Positions 1 to 12,650 of a DNA stretch of 64,000 nt are shown here, one piece after another; the stretch's first letter is position 1, and each line of letters opens with the position of its first letter. This DNA is from Agrypnia vestita (Eukaryota > Arthropoda > Insecta > Trichoptera > Phryganeidae). The translations under genes and the position numbers were made by a program. The DNA lies in the NCBI GenBank assembly GCA_016648135.1, contig JADDOH010023033.1, positions 87,481 to 151,480 on the forward strand, in the 5' to 3' direction. The notes below the pieces were generated by a model that was given only the letters and a program-made list of their open reading frames with translations, ran no database searches and was not told the origin of the DNA.

Positions 1-1000
1 TATTCGTTAGATTTAACCTTTTATATGAGGTCGTATTTTTTGTAACGCCACATAAAGGGACACTCTGCCTTAGCGGCTCCTTTGGGCCGGAGACGTCCCG
101 GAGGGTGGAGTAGGCAGTGAGGGAAAGGTTAATACGAGAGACTTGAGAAAAGGGCAAAATTACAAGAAGAAAATACAATTGTAATGCAAAAGATCTATCA
201 ACGGTGAAATATTTAGAAATTGTTTTTTTTTTTAAGAAATACTTCTGAAGATGCAATTTCTTGAAGGTGAAAATTTAAGGATGCAATGAAAAGCGAGCGC
301 ATCACGCAATTGAATATTTTCGCAGAATGCAATAGATATGTAAAGTTACGACTCACGAGTTAAGTTGGCGGTTTCCTGAGTGACATTAAACCAATAACAA
401 TTCTTATTACAGGTACAATGCATTGCAGGTTTGACAAAATTACCAAAATATACTTGAAAAAATAAATAATTATCCAAAAATACTTTAACCTCATCGGCTG
501 CACGTGTCAACACATTTTTCTTCTGTTTTGTTATATAGCGCAGTTAAGAAAGGCCCAAAAAAATTATGATAAAACGTAAAATATTATTAGCATTTTGAAA
601 ATGATTGAAATGGTTGTAAAGATATACGTCAGTAATATGTACACGTGTGTCTCATAAATTCTAAACTTAGCAGAAACTTTTATAGGAGGAAAGATGTTCT
701 GGGCAATTTGAAAAATGATGAATGTTCCTCTTATCCAAGCAATATTCTCAAACTATCCCGTGGCGTCATGAATAATGGGATTCATAATTCAGTACCAGAT
801 GGAAAATAAATGCTTAATCAGTTATTCAACCGGTAAAACATGTGAATCGTATATAAGCTTGGAAGAACAGTGAAAAAAAGCTCAGGTATATACTGGTATT
901 AAATGTAATGAGAACCATCTTACAAGTTTCCACAGATTAATAATTTAAGGAGGTTGTGATAATGTTGACCGAATTGGTGCCTTTCGAAGGAATCTTCCAG
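1..1000. other. AT-rich intergenic sequence, no gene seen
   Basis: No coding region, RNA gene or recognised repeat is visible. A short GC-rich patch at about 49-130 stands out from the AT-rich surroundings, but it has no reading frame or motif I can name. Confidence 0.5.
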
Positions 1001-1003
1001 TGT

Positions 1004-1637
1004 CTAACTAACTAACTAACCATCACGCCGTTTCCCCGCAGGGGTAGGCAGAGAGGATTGAACGCCACACTATTCTATCCTGGCACATCACTTTTGCTTC
1101 GGCCACATTCATACATCTTCTCATACACGTTCTACGGTTGTTGCGGCTTTTAACAGGGCCATTCTCAAATACTTGTAGTATCTGATCGTGCCAGGTCTTT
1201 CGCGGACGCCCTTTATTCCTGTTGCCTTCAACACTCGCCTCGTATATTTTCTTAACCATCCTTTCCACGTTCATACGATCCACATGATCAAACCATCTCA
1301 GCACTCCTTTCTTTATTCTATCTACCACACTACAGCCAGCATTGCATTCACTTCTAATTTGTTCATTCCTCACTCTATCGACCAAAGATTTTCCACACAA
1401 GCGTCTTAGTGACCGCATTTCCACCGCATTCAGTCTACTTTCATTCCTCTTTTGCCAATTCCAGGCTTCACTTCCATACATAAGGGTTGGCACTAGAACG
1501 CCATTATGTACCGCTAGTCTTTCTTCCTTTGACAGATTCTTATTGGCCATATGTCCAATAAGAATCCAGTGTCCGTAGAATATATTGGGGTATGAAAACA
1601 AAGGCAGCAATATCCAAAAAAAATTTAATGCAGTCAT
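1004..1637 (-). mobile_element. LINE (non-LTR retrotransposon) 3' fragment
   Basis: The - strand encodes about 200 residues that read as the C-terminal end of a LINE reverse-transcriptase polyprotein. Hallmarks are 'PTLMYGSEAWNW', 'RSLRRLCGKS', 'RVRNEQIR', 'LRWFDHVDRM' and 'NKGRPRKTWHDQ', in the order usual for the region after the RT fingers and palm. The RT catalytic FADD-type motif is absent, so the copy is 5'-truncated, as is usual for target-primed insertions. On the + strand it is preceded by a (CTAA)n run at 1004-1020, which would be the 3' microsatellite tail of the element. Diverged relatives of its 3' end appear at 39060-39240 and probably 6730-6850. I cannot assign the clade. Confidence 0.75.
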
Positions 1638-1675
1638 CGTGGATAACTAATAAAAAATGTCCTGAATTCTAAATT

Positions 1676-1760
1676 TTATTTATGTACTAGCCGTAACCCG
1701 TCAAAAATTACGGAACGTTTATTCGCGTCTTTGCTAAGCCCTAGTATAATTTATTTATAG
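1676..1760. repeat. Short interspersed repeat shared with 22980-23050
   Basis: The stretch containing 'CCCGTCAAAAATTACGG' and 'GCGTCTTTGCTAAGCCCTAG' recurs in reverse orientation at about 22985-23050 with few changes. It resembles the end of a lepidopteran retroelement. A shorter related piece, 'CCCGTCAAAAATACG', sits at about 16038. Confidence 0.55.
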
Positions 1761-3740
1761 TATCATTTACACATTATACACTTTTTTTTTGAATACCTTT
1801 GATTTTATACCCCACACATGTATGAAAGTGTTGTGTGATGTGATTTTTAAATTAAACATAGTTGTGAAAAAAATATTTTTGTACAAATTATTTTTTTCCA
1901 AAAAGTATAAGAATTATATAAAGCTTCCTCTTTTATGTGTATTTTTAGTTCAGCTAAAAGATATATTTGTTATTTTTCATATTTAAACATTGTTACGCTA
2001 TAATTTGAACCGAAAAGGGATTAAAAAACTTAAACACAATCTGACATATTGCAAGTAAACTATTATTTTGAGGGTGTATTTTAAAAAGGGTCTGCGAATT
2101 TTATAGAAGTACACTGAAAGCCCAGTAGGTGTATTTGTTCCAAACCACGTTTACACACGAAATAATGGACAGGATGAATGTTTAGAATACGTAAAGAGTT
2201 CTTGTACTTTGGGAATGCACAAAATCTTTTCCTTAGTTAAAGTTAACAAAAGCAGTGGTCCTTGTAATGTGAATGAGAGCGGAACTCTATCAAGATTAGC
2301 GATGCTTCGTGAAGTTCTGTTACCAACACTGTATATGAAAGTGAAAACTGAAGAGAGAAAAACATAAAGTCCATTAAATACAGCGAAATAATGATCATTA
2401 AATTGCATGAGAACATTAAATATGTTAGATTATATAAAATATGCAAACTATGTTATCTCTAACTGAGTTTTATAATATTTTTTTTTTTCACTACTAGTCT
2501 CATTGACTAGTGAAGTATCAATGCTAAATCCAAGAATATGGTACGTATAACAGATTCTTCTGAGGGCAAGTATCTTTAATATAATTGAATGCCCTGATTG
2601 CAAAAATAATGAGAACTGTCGCTTAAAAAAGTATTAGATAAAATATTACACTTTTTTCGAAAATTTTCCCGTTTATTTTGACATTTCATAGGCAATATCT
2701 GAAGAAAAAGGTAAATCATAGACAAGATAGATACAAGATTTACATGACGAAATTTTTTTAATTAAGCATTTTTTTTAGATAAAATTCGCTAATTTAGGTT
2801 TACGATTGTTTTGGTTAGATAAAATTACATTGCTTAAGTTTATTAAATCAATTATATCGAAAATGCTTATTTTCAGATGGATTTGTTATATGGACCATGT
2901 TCTTCGATTAATTTAATAATTAAGTTCAAAAATAAATAGTTTAGGTACTAAAAATGAGCCGAATTTACTGGTGTATGGGTGGTTGAGGTTGTAATGGGAA
3001 TATTGAGAGAAGGAGAGAAGAGTTAATAAAGGTAATGTTGTAAAGTAAATTTATACATGAGTTAATTTTTGGTTTTTAATTTCAAAACTTTAGAAATCAT
3101 TCGTTTTATTACCTTGACGTGCAACGGGATGGAGAAGTTTAATAGTACATGAATGAAAAAAATTATTGCTCTCAATGATGTGATTCGGAAATTCAGAAAA
3201 ATTATTGTAAGTTAGACAACAAAGATGTAATTTTAGTCTAATGTTAATATTTCTAGAAGTTTGACCGATGATTTACTATTGCAATCAGCGCATAAAATTT
3301 CGTGAACTCCGCTTTTTTCCAAATTATTTATTTTTGGTTCTGAATTTAGGAGTAACGCGCCCAGGTTAGTATTAGTATAATACGCAATTTAATATTATAA
3401 AACTCGAGAGATAACTTAGTAAATATAATATAATATTTTCAATAATCTATATTTATGAATTTCTACAATGTAAACACCGAATCCGCCAATAAGATAAACT
3501 ATGTTATTTATACTTGTGTTTATTAAAGTACTACTAAGGAAACTACTTTTCCTTGAGAATACTTTTTGTTGTTAAAGGTTTTAAAATATCCACAAAGAAA
3601 TAAAGTAAATCCTATTTATTTCCGTCCAGAGCATCCGGTCAGGTAGACACTGTGTGGAAAGCTTGAAGTGGCAAAAGGGTGTATAAAAGAAAATCTACGA
3701 TCTGGCCACCTTACTGATAATAACTAGGCAGCTCTAAAAC
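1761..3740. other. AT-rich sequence, nothing recognised
   Basis: Short open frames are present, but they have no domain, no compositional shift and no splice context. I see no gene, RNA or clear repeat here. Confidence 0.4.
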
Positions 3741-3749
3741 GGTGGTTAA

Positions 3750-4300
3750 CCTTCGTAAGGTCCTCGGGTCAATTTTGACCCATTTTGGGATGAATGAGCA
3801 ATTTTCTCGAAAAATAACGGTTTTTAAATATTGATATTTTATGACTTTTATTTAATCGCTGTCTTAAGCTTATTTTCATATTAATCTTTTTTTTTAAACT
3901 TATGTTATTGTGCGAATGAACTTTTTTACTCTAACGGCCTTCGGGTCAAGTTTGACCCACATGTAATAACAAGTTAATTTTTAACGCACAAAACATCTTA
4001 TCCTTCATTAGAATTGAGGTAATTAGTTCCGATTTGTTTATAGTATCATGTTCGTGTAGCTTTTGTAATTCTACTTACATTGCTAGTGATACAAAAACAA
4101 CAGTATGATAATCTGTCTTTGATTATATTATTCTCTCAGTCTAACAACGCATTCTTTAGTTCACGGTTGTAAAACTAATTTGGGCCTATCAAAATGAGAG
4201 ACAGTAATATAGAAATTATGTTAGAAGTGTCAGATGATCAAGAATCATATTCGGAAACAGAATCAGTTTGTTTATTATCTTTAAAATAATAGAGAATTGG
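3750..4300 (+). mobile_element. Possible decayed piggyBac-like element, 5' part
   Basis: Two direct repeats each carry a perfect or near-perfect palindrome of the form GGGTCAAnTTTGACCC (3766-3781 and 3943-3958), preceded by 'CTCGG' or 'TTCGG'. About 235 bp downstream a 31-codon frame (ATG at 4194, stop at about 4289) encodes an acidic stretch, 'LEVSDDQESYSETES'. This resembles the acidic N-termini of piggyBac-family transposases. No intact transposase follows; the next 1.3 kb has only broken frames. The assignment is tentative. Confidence 0.25.
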
Positions 4301-5841
4301 ATGAAAATGTACAAGAAAAGATATGGCACATTAGTTTTATATTATTATTACTAAAAAAGTGAGAAGATAACATCGCTTGGAATTCGCATATTAAGAAGAA
4401 TGGTAAAAAAAAAACCTAGATAGACAGAGTTGATGGTATTATAAACAATCATCAACATCATTTTTTTCTTAAAGGGCTTTTGTCTATTCGATTATTTTGA
4501 TCTGTATTTAAACGAGTTTCGAAGTCCTAAAAGATATGTCTCTGACAGCATTGTTGCTTTATGCTTGACTTTCCAAGCTATTGGTCTGGTATTCAGAAGT
4601 GACTTAGATGTTATGGCCCAGTTTCTAAAGTATTTTTTAAACTTTGAGACGATCAGCGAGCGACATTGTTTTTTTCATTCGATTTTTCAAGTGATTTCTG
4701 GATCGCGAACATTTTAATGAGTTCTGATGTACAAAGATGTTGTGGCAACTATTATCATTGAGGATAATTATTTATCGATATATTTTATTTAAACCTCATC
4801 ATCATTCCTGAAGCCAACATCACGGCTAAAGATTCTGAAGAACTGATATGGACAGCGTTTATCTTTCCTGTCCTTTGAAATTCGTTAAATGTATAAAGTA
4901 CGAAAAGAAAAAGACGCTCGTATGATAGACGTGATTAATTTATTTGTCGTATCGCGTCACATTCCAAGCGGTTTTCATCAAAATCGTGAATCAATTACAT
5001 TAAGACTTTAAAAAATAAATGATCGTTTTGTGGACTTTTTTTAAATGTGACAAAGAATTATGACGCATCAACTTTTATGCTGACAAGCTATTCATCATGT
5101 GCGTAAACAAATGGCTGGGCATTTTTGAAAATACAAAAATGTATTAATTTTAATCTGTGTAATGGATTAGCGTAATTATGTTTTCATATTTGAGTACTAG
5201 AGTGATATTAAAACATAGTGTCAAAACATTTATGTCAATTAGGGAAATAACATGTTACAAACTACACGAGTGGTATAATATCGTAAACGCAGTAAAAACC
5301 TAAATTAAAAATTTCAGACAAATGAAAGATTTATTAAATATCTAAATTTAATATAGAAATCCAACCCATACACCATATTATGCCTATATTACGCTATATT
5401 ATGCTTGTGCATAATAATATATATAGTATGTGGATTCTTCAATAAGGTTAACAAAATCTCATCATTTCGATACGCAATAATATTGCAAATTTGGCTTACG
5501 GTAGGTGGTATACAGATGGGAACAGAGCTGGTTTAAAAGACTTTACAAGTAGATGCCTACCTAATTATAAGTCAAAAATATTCAGGTAATAATATTGTTA
5601 TGAGTTGGTAGGATCAGAAAGAATTATAGGATATCTAAATCTCTTGAACGGTCCACGCGAGTCTGGCTGGAAATATGGATCGACGCGAAAAACAAAACAC
5701 AAGATATCATACATTTTTTTTTTTTTATATATATATATTGATGCATAGAATTTATTAAGATTACAAAGCAAAAGTTACATAATGATGTACCAATAACATG
5801 CACCACACAAGGTCAAAGAATAATTTCAAAGGAAGAAGGTT

Positions 5842-5860
5842 GGGTTAGGTTAGGTTAGGT
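5842..5860 (+). repeat. Short interstitial (TTAGG)n telomere-like run
   Basis: About three to four units of GGTTA occur in tandem. TTAGG is the insect telomere repeat. The run is too short to be a telomere and is probably incidental, or a relic of repair or retrotransposition. Confidence 0.4.
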
Positions 5861-6234
5861 ATGTACCTAAGCCTTAGGTCAGTTTCGATAAGGAAAAGTT
5901 ATGTTAGGAAGTTAGGTTACGTTCTTCAAAAAATAATATAATAAAAATATTAATTTTAAAACATTTCTTCTGAAAGTTACATTTGCTCCTGTAGGATAAT
6001 AGCGGGCATGCTATTATCATCACCATTTCATTTATACTCATTCAAGCTAAATATATTTCATAAAAAAATTGTTTTTGCTGCCAGGCTAGTACGCTTCCAT
6101 AGCGGAGCGGGCAAGCTATCATCATCATCATTTTCACTTTCATGTTTTCCTCCCTATATGTGTTCATTTTATAAATCTTACAATATTCTTCTTCTTCTTC
6201 TTTAATTAACCAACAGTAAGTCTGCCGCCAGTCT

Positions 6235-6280
6235 AAATTTGCACCCATCGGTTTGCAAACGGGTACGCTAGTATATAAAT
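6235..6280 (-). repeat. Lepidopteran-type retroelement end fragment
   Basis: Read on the - strand, the segment begins 'TATACTAGCGTACCCGTTTG'. This resembles the 'CTAGCG(A)CCCG' start of a very common lepidopteran repeat class. Only a short piece is preserved. Confidence 0.35.
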
Positions 6281-6729
6281 AAAAAATATATCTACAAATA
6301 ATTATTTTTTTTAACCTCAGATATTTTAAACTAGGATCACTTATTCTACTCTACTGCAGGTAAGTAATTATTCAAAATATGTATGTTATATGCAGTTACA
6401 TCTTCCATGACAAGGCGGGTCTTAAATAAACATTAGTTAGATTAAATTATATTGTGTAGAAATATAATTGGAAACAAATTTAGCCACAGGATATAAACGT
6501 TATTTGTAATAAAAACGAGAATACTGCAAAAAAATGAAATAAATATTATTTACTTGTATATGGTTAAATTTATTGTTTTGACACTTTTGATTAATCGGTA
6601 AAGTTGTAAAAATCCACAACAAATGGATAGTTCAGCTGTTAGTGTTATAATATTAACATCATGAATATCTTAGTAAAATAATACATAAGTAGTAGTATCG
6701 TGTTAACGATAGCTTACTAACTTAACATC

Positions 6730-6850
6730 TTACTCAGAGAGGACAGAACGCCACATCACTTGTGCCTAGGTTGGTTACCTGGTTATCCCGGATATGCCAC
6801 CTTTTTCGCAGCCACCATCTCTTTTTACGCCGCCAACACTTTCTTTCTCA
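6730..6850 (-). mobile_element. Probable LINE 3'-end fragment
   Basis: 'CAGAGAGGACAGAACGCCACA' style sequence matches the 3' region of the LINE at 1023-1637 in outline but is strongly diverged. It ends just before the large repeat that starts at 6867. Confidence 0.35.
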
Positions 6851-6866
6851 TTCATGCGCTAACACA

Positions 6867-9800
6867 CTGTGATGATCCTGATAGATAGAGGGTATCCTAA
6901 TCAAATCGAGCAGACTGTATTTAATGTCGAAATGATGTTAAATTAATATTATAAAGCATTTTATTGTATTTCAATATAAATCGTTCTCCTGGTCACGGTA
7001 AGCCCAACGTGATGATCCCGCATGATAGAGGATCCTCGTCAAATGACGGTATTTTCTAGAGATGTTTTCTGTCAGAGATTTTATACAGTCGTAAAATAAT
7101 TGACGCGAGTAGTATTTATTATTATATTTTTCATTCCGATCTTATATGTGAGCGCGCGTGATTGAGCGACAGGATGCAACCGGTCGACTTCAACCATATG
7201 ATGTAGCGATACAGTTGTTAAAAAATTAAATATTCAATACAGAAATATTACTACTACTAAAATTCAACTTTTCATATGAAATAATGTTCTATACTATCAG
7301 AAATTATTCTATACGATAAATTAACTAAAAATACGTATTAACTGAAAATATTTCTAACATCTTGGGTTCGCATACTATATTGAAAATACCTAATGCCCTT
7401 TGCATTTACTAAGTATATTACCTAAATAGCCACAGCTATACCATCCTGTCCGTCAGGGACGAAACATAAAACACAGTTATATTCCTAAAAGTGCTACCTC
7501 TTACGCGACAAAAATACCTATTGCAGTCGGGCTATGAATATGAACTATTTCCGCCTCATAATGGCGCCTGGAACCAATACTAAAAACCTCACTAGAAATA
7601 ATAAATGCGACTAAATCTCGATAAATACAATATATACTATTCGTAATACGTCGTTGAATTGGCACATGATTCGTCTAATGGATGAAGGACCCCGTTGTGT
7701 ATCGTAATAACTTCAAATTCTTTTATAGGAGCAGTGTGGAAACAATTGCATAATATTACGTAATAAAAACATCTAACGAACCTAATAATCTATACATTTA
7801 TGTTACAATAAAATATGTTCACCAGAAGAATTCGTGTATTAGAAATAAAACATTTCCGTTTGGGGACAAACCAGTAGAATTGTTCGAACGTTGCAAAGGG
7901 AAAAATTCACACATATTAAATAACACTGAAATTAATAATTATAAACACTTTGTATTAGCAAATTCTTACCTTGAATGGTTTCGTCCTAGACGTGCATGAA
8001 CCTGTTCATATTAATTCCATGGGAAAATAATACATATATTTTCTATCTACGAAACCAACATTTTGAAGCGAAACTTCTTTATAAATAAGTAGATAAGGTC
8101 TCGGGGATGGTTTGTTCGAAAGGATTCTACAACAGCCCGTGAGTTTATATGAAATAATAGTTTCTTTGAATGCTAAGTTTTGGTTTTTTAAACCCTCAGC
8201 ATCTCTGCTGAGAGGGGTTTAGGCCCCGCGCCCGCCTAGACCCGGTGGCCGACTTCCTAAGTGACTAAACGGCCCCCCTTGTTCCTCCGGAACTTACTGC
8301 ATCCCGAGACTCTATCTCTTCTTTACGAGATGTGATCCCGTGACGCCCTTTCTTTTAGGCTTATAATTGAGAAGGCCGTACTCTTTTGGTACGAGTTTCT
8401 GATGATGTGTGTTGTCTTGAGGCGCCTTTCTTTTAGGCCGGTGTTTGAAGAATCATGTACTCTTTTGGTACGAATTGATGACGACATTAGCCTCCTTTGC
8501 GGGCATAGTCAGCGATGTTACAAATTATTGTGCAATCTCATTATGCCTTTTCAGAATGGCGTCCCACGATTCTGCATCTTGCAACATTTACTTTGGACAA
8601 ATGTTAGAGTGTTAGTAACATATTTATAATATCCCAGCTATTCCATATGAGTGAATGATTTTTATATTTATTCTGGCCCTGTCTTTCTTACAGAGGACGA
8701 AATAGAAGTTAACGTTTTCTATCAAGGTTTTACAGCATTCAGGCATGAAAATCCTTCCAAAGACAAAGGGAACCTTTTGTGGGTTATGTGGCCCTGCGCC
8801 TGGTGAGGAAAGAGGTCGGTTTATTGACGACCCCGAGCAACAAGGAGGGCCCCGCCTTTAAGGGACCCTGCAGGGGCTTGTGCGGGTTCCACGCCCAAGT
8901 GCCGGCAAGCATCTACGCCCCAACCAGCTAGGCCATCACAAACCAGATATCCCCAATCTTTAGTTAGATCTCCCCATTCTGTCCTTTACTCGTCATTCTG
9001 AAGCTACTTGTTAAGCCAGATGTACCGAGGTACTCAAATCATAAAGACTTGGCTGAAGACCGGATTGCGCAATACTTATGCAACACAATTATTATAAGGC
9101 TACTAAGCATTTCTTATAGAATTACGTGTATTCAATTATTAGTAAAAATAGTTTGAAAATCCCCATACTTTAAAATATATTCGTTCGGAAGAATTTCTCG
9201 TACGATTTGGATTGATATCTGGTTATGCAATACATAACGCGTCGACAATATTATGAATCTATTAAGCACTGCTTATAGAGCTCCGTAAAATCAATTGTTA
9301 ATACAAATGGTATGAAAATCCCCATGCATCAAAATATATTCGTTTGGGAGATATTCCCGTACGAATTGAGCCAAGATCACACAAGAAATCGTGATATTAA
9401 TTATACATTATTGCTCCGATTTTAAATCTTCCCAAAATAAATACATTTCAATAGTGAAAATAATTAATCGATAGATAATATAAATGTGTTCCTTAGCTGT
9501 TACACAGTGGCGGTATGATCCTCTCTGGTACTGATGAATGGTAGATTCCTCCATACGTCCGGGCAGCAACTCCGTCCGCAAATGCTGTTCTGGAACTCAG
9601 GGCTCCGTCGGTAGTCTGTTGGGCAGCGCTCCCGCTCGCAAGTCTGGTCTCGAACTGAAGGGGCAGAGTATATCGTGTTCGCTCCTTTTATAGTAACGAT
9701 TTCACCATACCTCTGAAATCCACGCTAGTGCAGTGACTCATCCTATGCGCGATGACCTCACCGCCGGCGCTCGCCATTCAGTCATCAGGACGGTCGCCTC

Positions 9801-10216
9801 CGGCTCAACCCGTCGAAGGCAAAGCGCGCCTGTGATTGGTCCGTTTCGTTAAAATAACAGTAAAGCACCCGCTACACGCGAGACTTGCTGTTCCGATTCA
9901 TAAATAATAAAGGCTCGTTCGCACCTACTCACAAGGTCGAGTCTATTAGGATTGGCAAACAATATTAATTTAACACAGAATTATATCTATGGTATAATAA
10001 AGACCTAAGAAATATTATTTGTATAGCTGAATATTCAATATTTTGTTAGCCTCTTGTAATACATGGAATCTTGAGAAGAAATATATCAGGCTTTTACTTT
10101 TAAACGATTCAAACCAGAAGAAATATATTTTTGATGTCCATACTTGGCTTTTTTGAATATTATTATTTTAAGATTTTCTAAATTTATTAAATCTATCTCT
10201 ATGTCGACCATCACAG
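6867..10216. mobile_element. Unclassified 3.35-kb repeat element, copy 1
   Basis: From about 7345 to 10216 this is nearly identical to 16365-19244. Both copies start CTGTGATGA and end CATCACAG, so the termini form an inverted repeat with roughly 20 of 25 matching positions (ATAGA blocks are shared inside). The first 480 bp differ between copies but both repeat the terminal GTGATGA(T)CC motif internally (7009 here, 16017 in copy 2). Internal features are a 78-bp direct repeat pair (about 8341-8496) with 'TCTTTTAGGC' and 'ACTCTTTTGGTACGA', and a GC-rich segment at 8800-8930. No long reading frame is present; the frame open at 17674-17886 in copy 2 is broken here near 8780. There is no obvious target-site duplication. 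The best guess is a non-autonomous DNA transposon; a solo LTR-type element is possible because the ends also read TGTGATG...CATCACA. Confidence 0.65.
8341..8496. repeat. 78-bp tandem pair inside the large repeat
   Basis: 'TCTTTTAGGC' at 8351 and 8429, each followed about 30-40 bp later by 'TACTCTTTTGGTACGA', shows two copies about 78 bp apart. The same pair is present in copy 2 at about 17370-17525. Confidence 0.6.
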
Positions 10217-10600
10217 CTTCCCCCTTATTTAGAGAGAGGAATGATCTATCAGATCGAGCCTATCTGCTAAATAACCCAACAGGATAGTATATTTCGTGAT
10301 ACTTATCAAGAGTTTCTAAAATTCCTTGGAAAATTAATCGTTGTTCTTTCCTTTCTCCGCGTACTATATTTCTATTAGGGTCGAATTCTTTTTCAATGGA
10401 ACCTTCTTTGCGTATTTAAAGCTACTGTAAACCATCTGCCTGTCATTCAAATGAAAAGTGTACAACTAATATAAATATAAGATTTGAAAGCAAAAGGGTC
10501 TGTATCTAATTTATTCAATTGACTGAAAAGGTTCGATTCTTCATAATCGATTGAATGCCTCAGTAATCTCATCATTGTGTCTGCTAACCACTCAAGCTCC
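10217..10600. other. AT-rich sequence between repeats, nothing recognised
   Basis: No domain, RNA gene or repeat boundary can be supported here. Confidence 0.35.
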
Positions 10601-10617
10601 ATCCTGTTATCAACACT

Positions 10618-12650
10618 TAAAAGGAACGCCCCTTCCCCCACTTTGTTATCCTCCTTGCTTCCCTTACAATGGTACACTCCTAGTGTTCACCACCTCGCAA
10701 CTCTATACTACTTTCCCCAGCATATACCTCCCTTCCCCCAGAATATACTCCCACTAACACTCCCCACATCCCCTTCAAGCTATACAAACCAACTCAACCG
10801 AGTAAATATTAACTGTATATTTCTCCTATGAAATGCGAGCTACGATAAATCTGAAGTTCCAGAATTATGTTAACCTACGAATTAATGTACAACCTATTCA
10901 TATGAACTTAACAACCAGCTTCCTAATATATAGAGCGAACCCCTCGATCTCAATATGTCCTGTACGTGAGTAAACATGATGACGATGATACTTGCTATCC
11001 ACTCTAAAAAGAAAAAGTGCAGTCCGCCTCCAAATTTTCTAATGACTAGTCGCAAATGGACAAGTCCCTTCAATAACCGTTGGGCGTCGTTTCAACTAAC
11101 TGTCCAGCTAACCCTCAAAAGAGATGCCCAAAGACGATGCATATTTGTTAAAGAAGTAGAGCTTCAACCATAACCCAGTTGTCAAGAAGGTTTCCAATAA
11201 CTATTCCTTGCTATCCTACCATGGTGTACCCCGACAAGTGTTCACCATCTTGTAATACAATTCTTATTCCCCCTTCCCCCAAACTATACAACCTCTTCTA
11301 TCTGAAACTCGTATAGTCCTGTTTTAGTCGAGTGAATGGTCAACCGCATATTCCTACTATGATTGCAAACCGCGACAAAATGAACTCTAGTACCCCACCT
11401 GTGTTATGAACCTTATACATATGCGCAGTACATTTCCTATTATGTAGAATCAGCCAATTGTCCTCAATATTCCACGTATACTGTAATGACTGCCATAATT
11501 TATTATTGGTGTAATATGATGAAGAAGAAGAAGAAGAAGAAGAAGCCGCAAAAGTAGTGGATGACAACAGAAGAAGAAGAAAATGAATCCATTGAAAGGC
11601 ATAAGATAAAGAAGAAAAGTCACAACCGAGTGTAGTAATAGATAAAGACGAAGAAGAAGTCGAAAGTTATAAAATTAGAAGAAGACGCGAATGTAGTAGT
11701 AGGTAAAGGACAAAAGAAGATGAAGAAAAGACGTAGAAAAACATTCGAAAATTATAAGATAAACGGAAGAAGAAGTCATGAATGTAGTTATAGGAAAAGA
11801 AGAAGAAGAAGATGAAGAGAAGACGAAGTAAAACAGTTGATAAGTATAAGATAAACGGAAGAAGACGAAATGAATGTAGTTATAGGAGAAAAAGAAGAAG
11901 AAGAAAGTGGAGAAGCGAATAGTAAAGAAGAAATAAGAGAATAGCAAAAAGAAGAAGAAGAAAGAAGAGAGAAGAAAGAAGAAGAAAAGAAGAAGAAGAA
12001 GAAAAGAATGTAGTAAAAGGAAAAGAAGAAGAAGAAGAAAAGGTAAAGAAGAAGAGAAGACGAAGAAAAGACGTAGAAAAACAGTCGAAAAGTATAAGAT
12101 AAATGGAAGAAGACGAAATGAATGTAGTAATAGAAAAAGAAGAAGAAGAAGAAAGTAGAGAAGCAGTCGAAAGATATACCATAAGACGAAAAAGTAGTTG
12201 CAAAGTATTGTAATAATTGCTATTTATAGAAGAGAAGGTATTTGAAAAGTAAAGCATAAACGGTACGTATTCAAAGAAGAAGAAGACTAGAGTGAACATA
12301 ACCAATTAAAAAAAACCTTCGTACCGAAGAAGAAGAAGACGCTGTTGATGTCAGTATACATAAAAGGGGGAAAGAAAATATATATATAACCGATAGCATA
12401 TACGAATAACAAGAAGACGAAGAAGAAGAAGAGGAAGAAAAGGGTAGGAACAACCTCGTCGATAATTGTAGAACGTAAAAGTATATATAACTATTATCCG
12501 TCTCAATTAACTTTCCAGCCAACCCTCAAGAGTGATATCTAAAGACGACGCATGTTTGTAGAAGAAGTGGATCCAGATGTCTAGAAAAGTTTCCCATAAC
12601 TATTCCTTACTAACCTGTCTTCCCCCAAATTGTTAAGCGTTTGTCAAATA
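10618..12650. repeat. Two-copy tandem unit of about 0.6 kb, second copy expanded
   Basis: Several blocks recur in the same order. They are a 'CCCCTTCCCCCA' block (about 10630 and 11270), an 'ATGGTACAC'/'ATGGTGTACC' plus 'GTGTTCACCA' block (10670 and 11220), and an 'ACCCTCAAAAGAGATG' block (11110) matching 'ACCCTCAAGAGTGAT' (12524). 'AACTATTCCTT' blocks also recur (11198 and 12598). The pattern is a diverged tandem duplication, with the GAA-rich array (11517-12445) expanded inside the second unit. No coding potential is evident. Confidence 0.5.
11517..12445 (+). repeat. GAA-rich minisatellite array
   Basis: Runs of (GAA)n alternate with a recurring block of roughly 65-90 bp built around 'AAAGACGTAGAAAAACA', 'TCGAAAAGTATAAGATAAA' and 'GACGAAATGAATGTAGT'. 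Recognisable block copies begin near 11645, 11730, 11822 and 12068, with a partial one at 12165. It is a higher-order minisatellite seeded by GAA. The Ser/Phe-rich open frames on the opposite strand follow from the repeat and are not genes. Confidence 0.75.

Noticed and set aside
11675..12522. Ser/Phe/Leu-rich - strand frames of 83-141 residues
   Set aside because: They are the translation of the complementary TTC repeat array.
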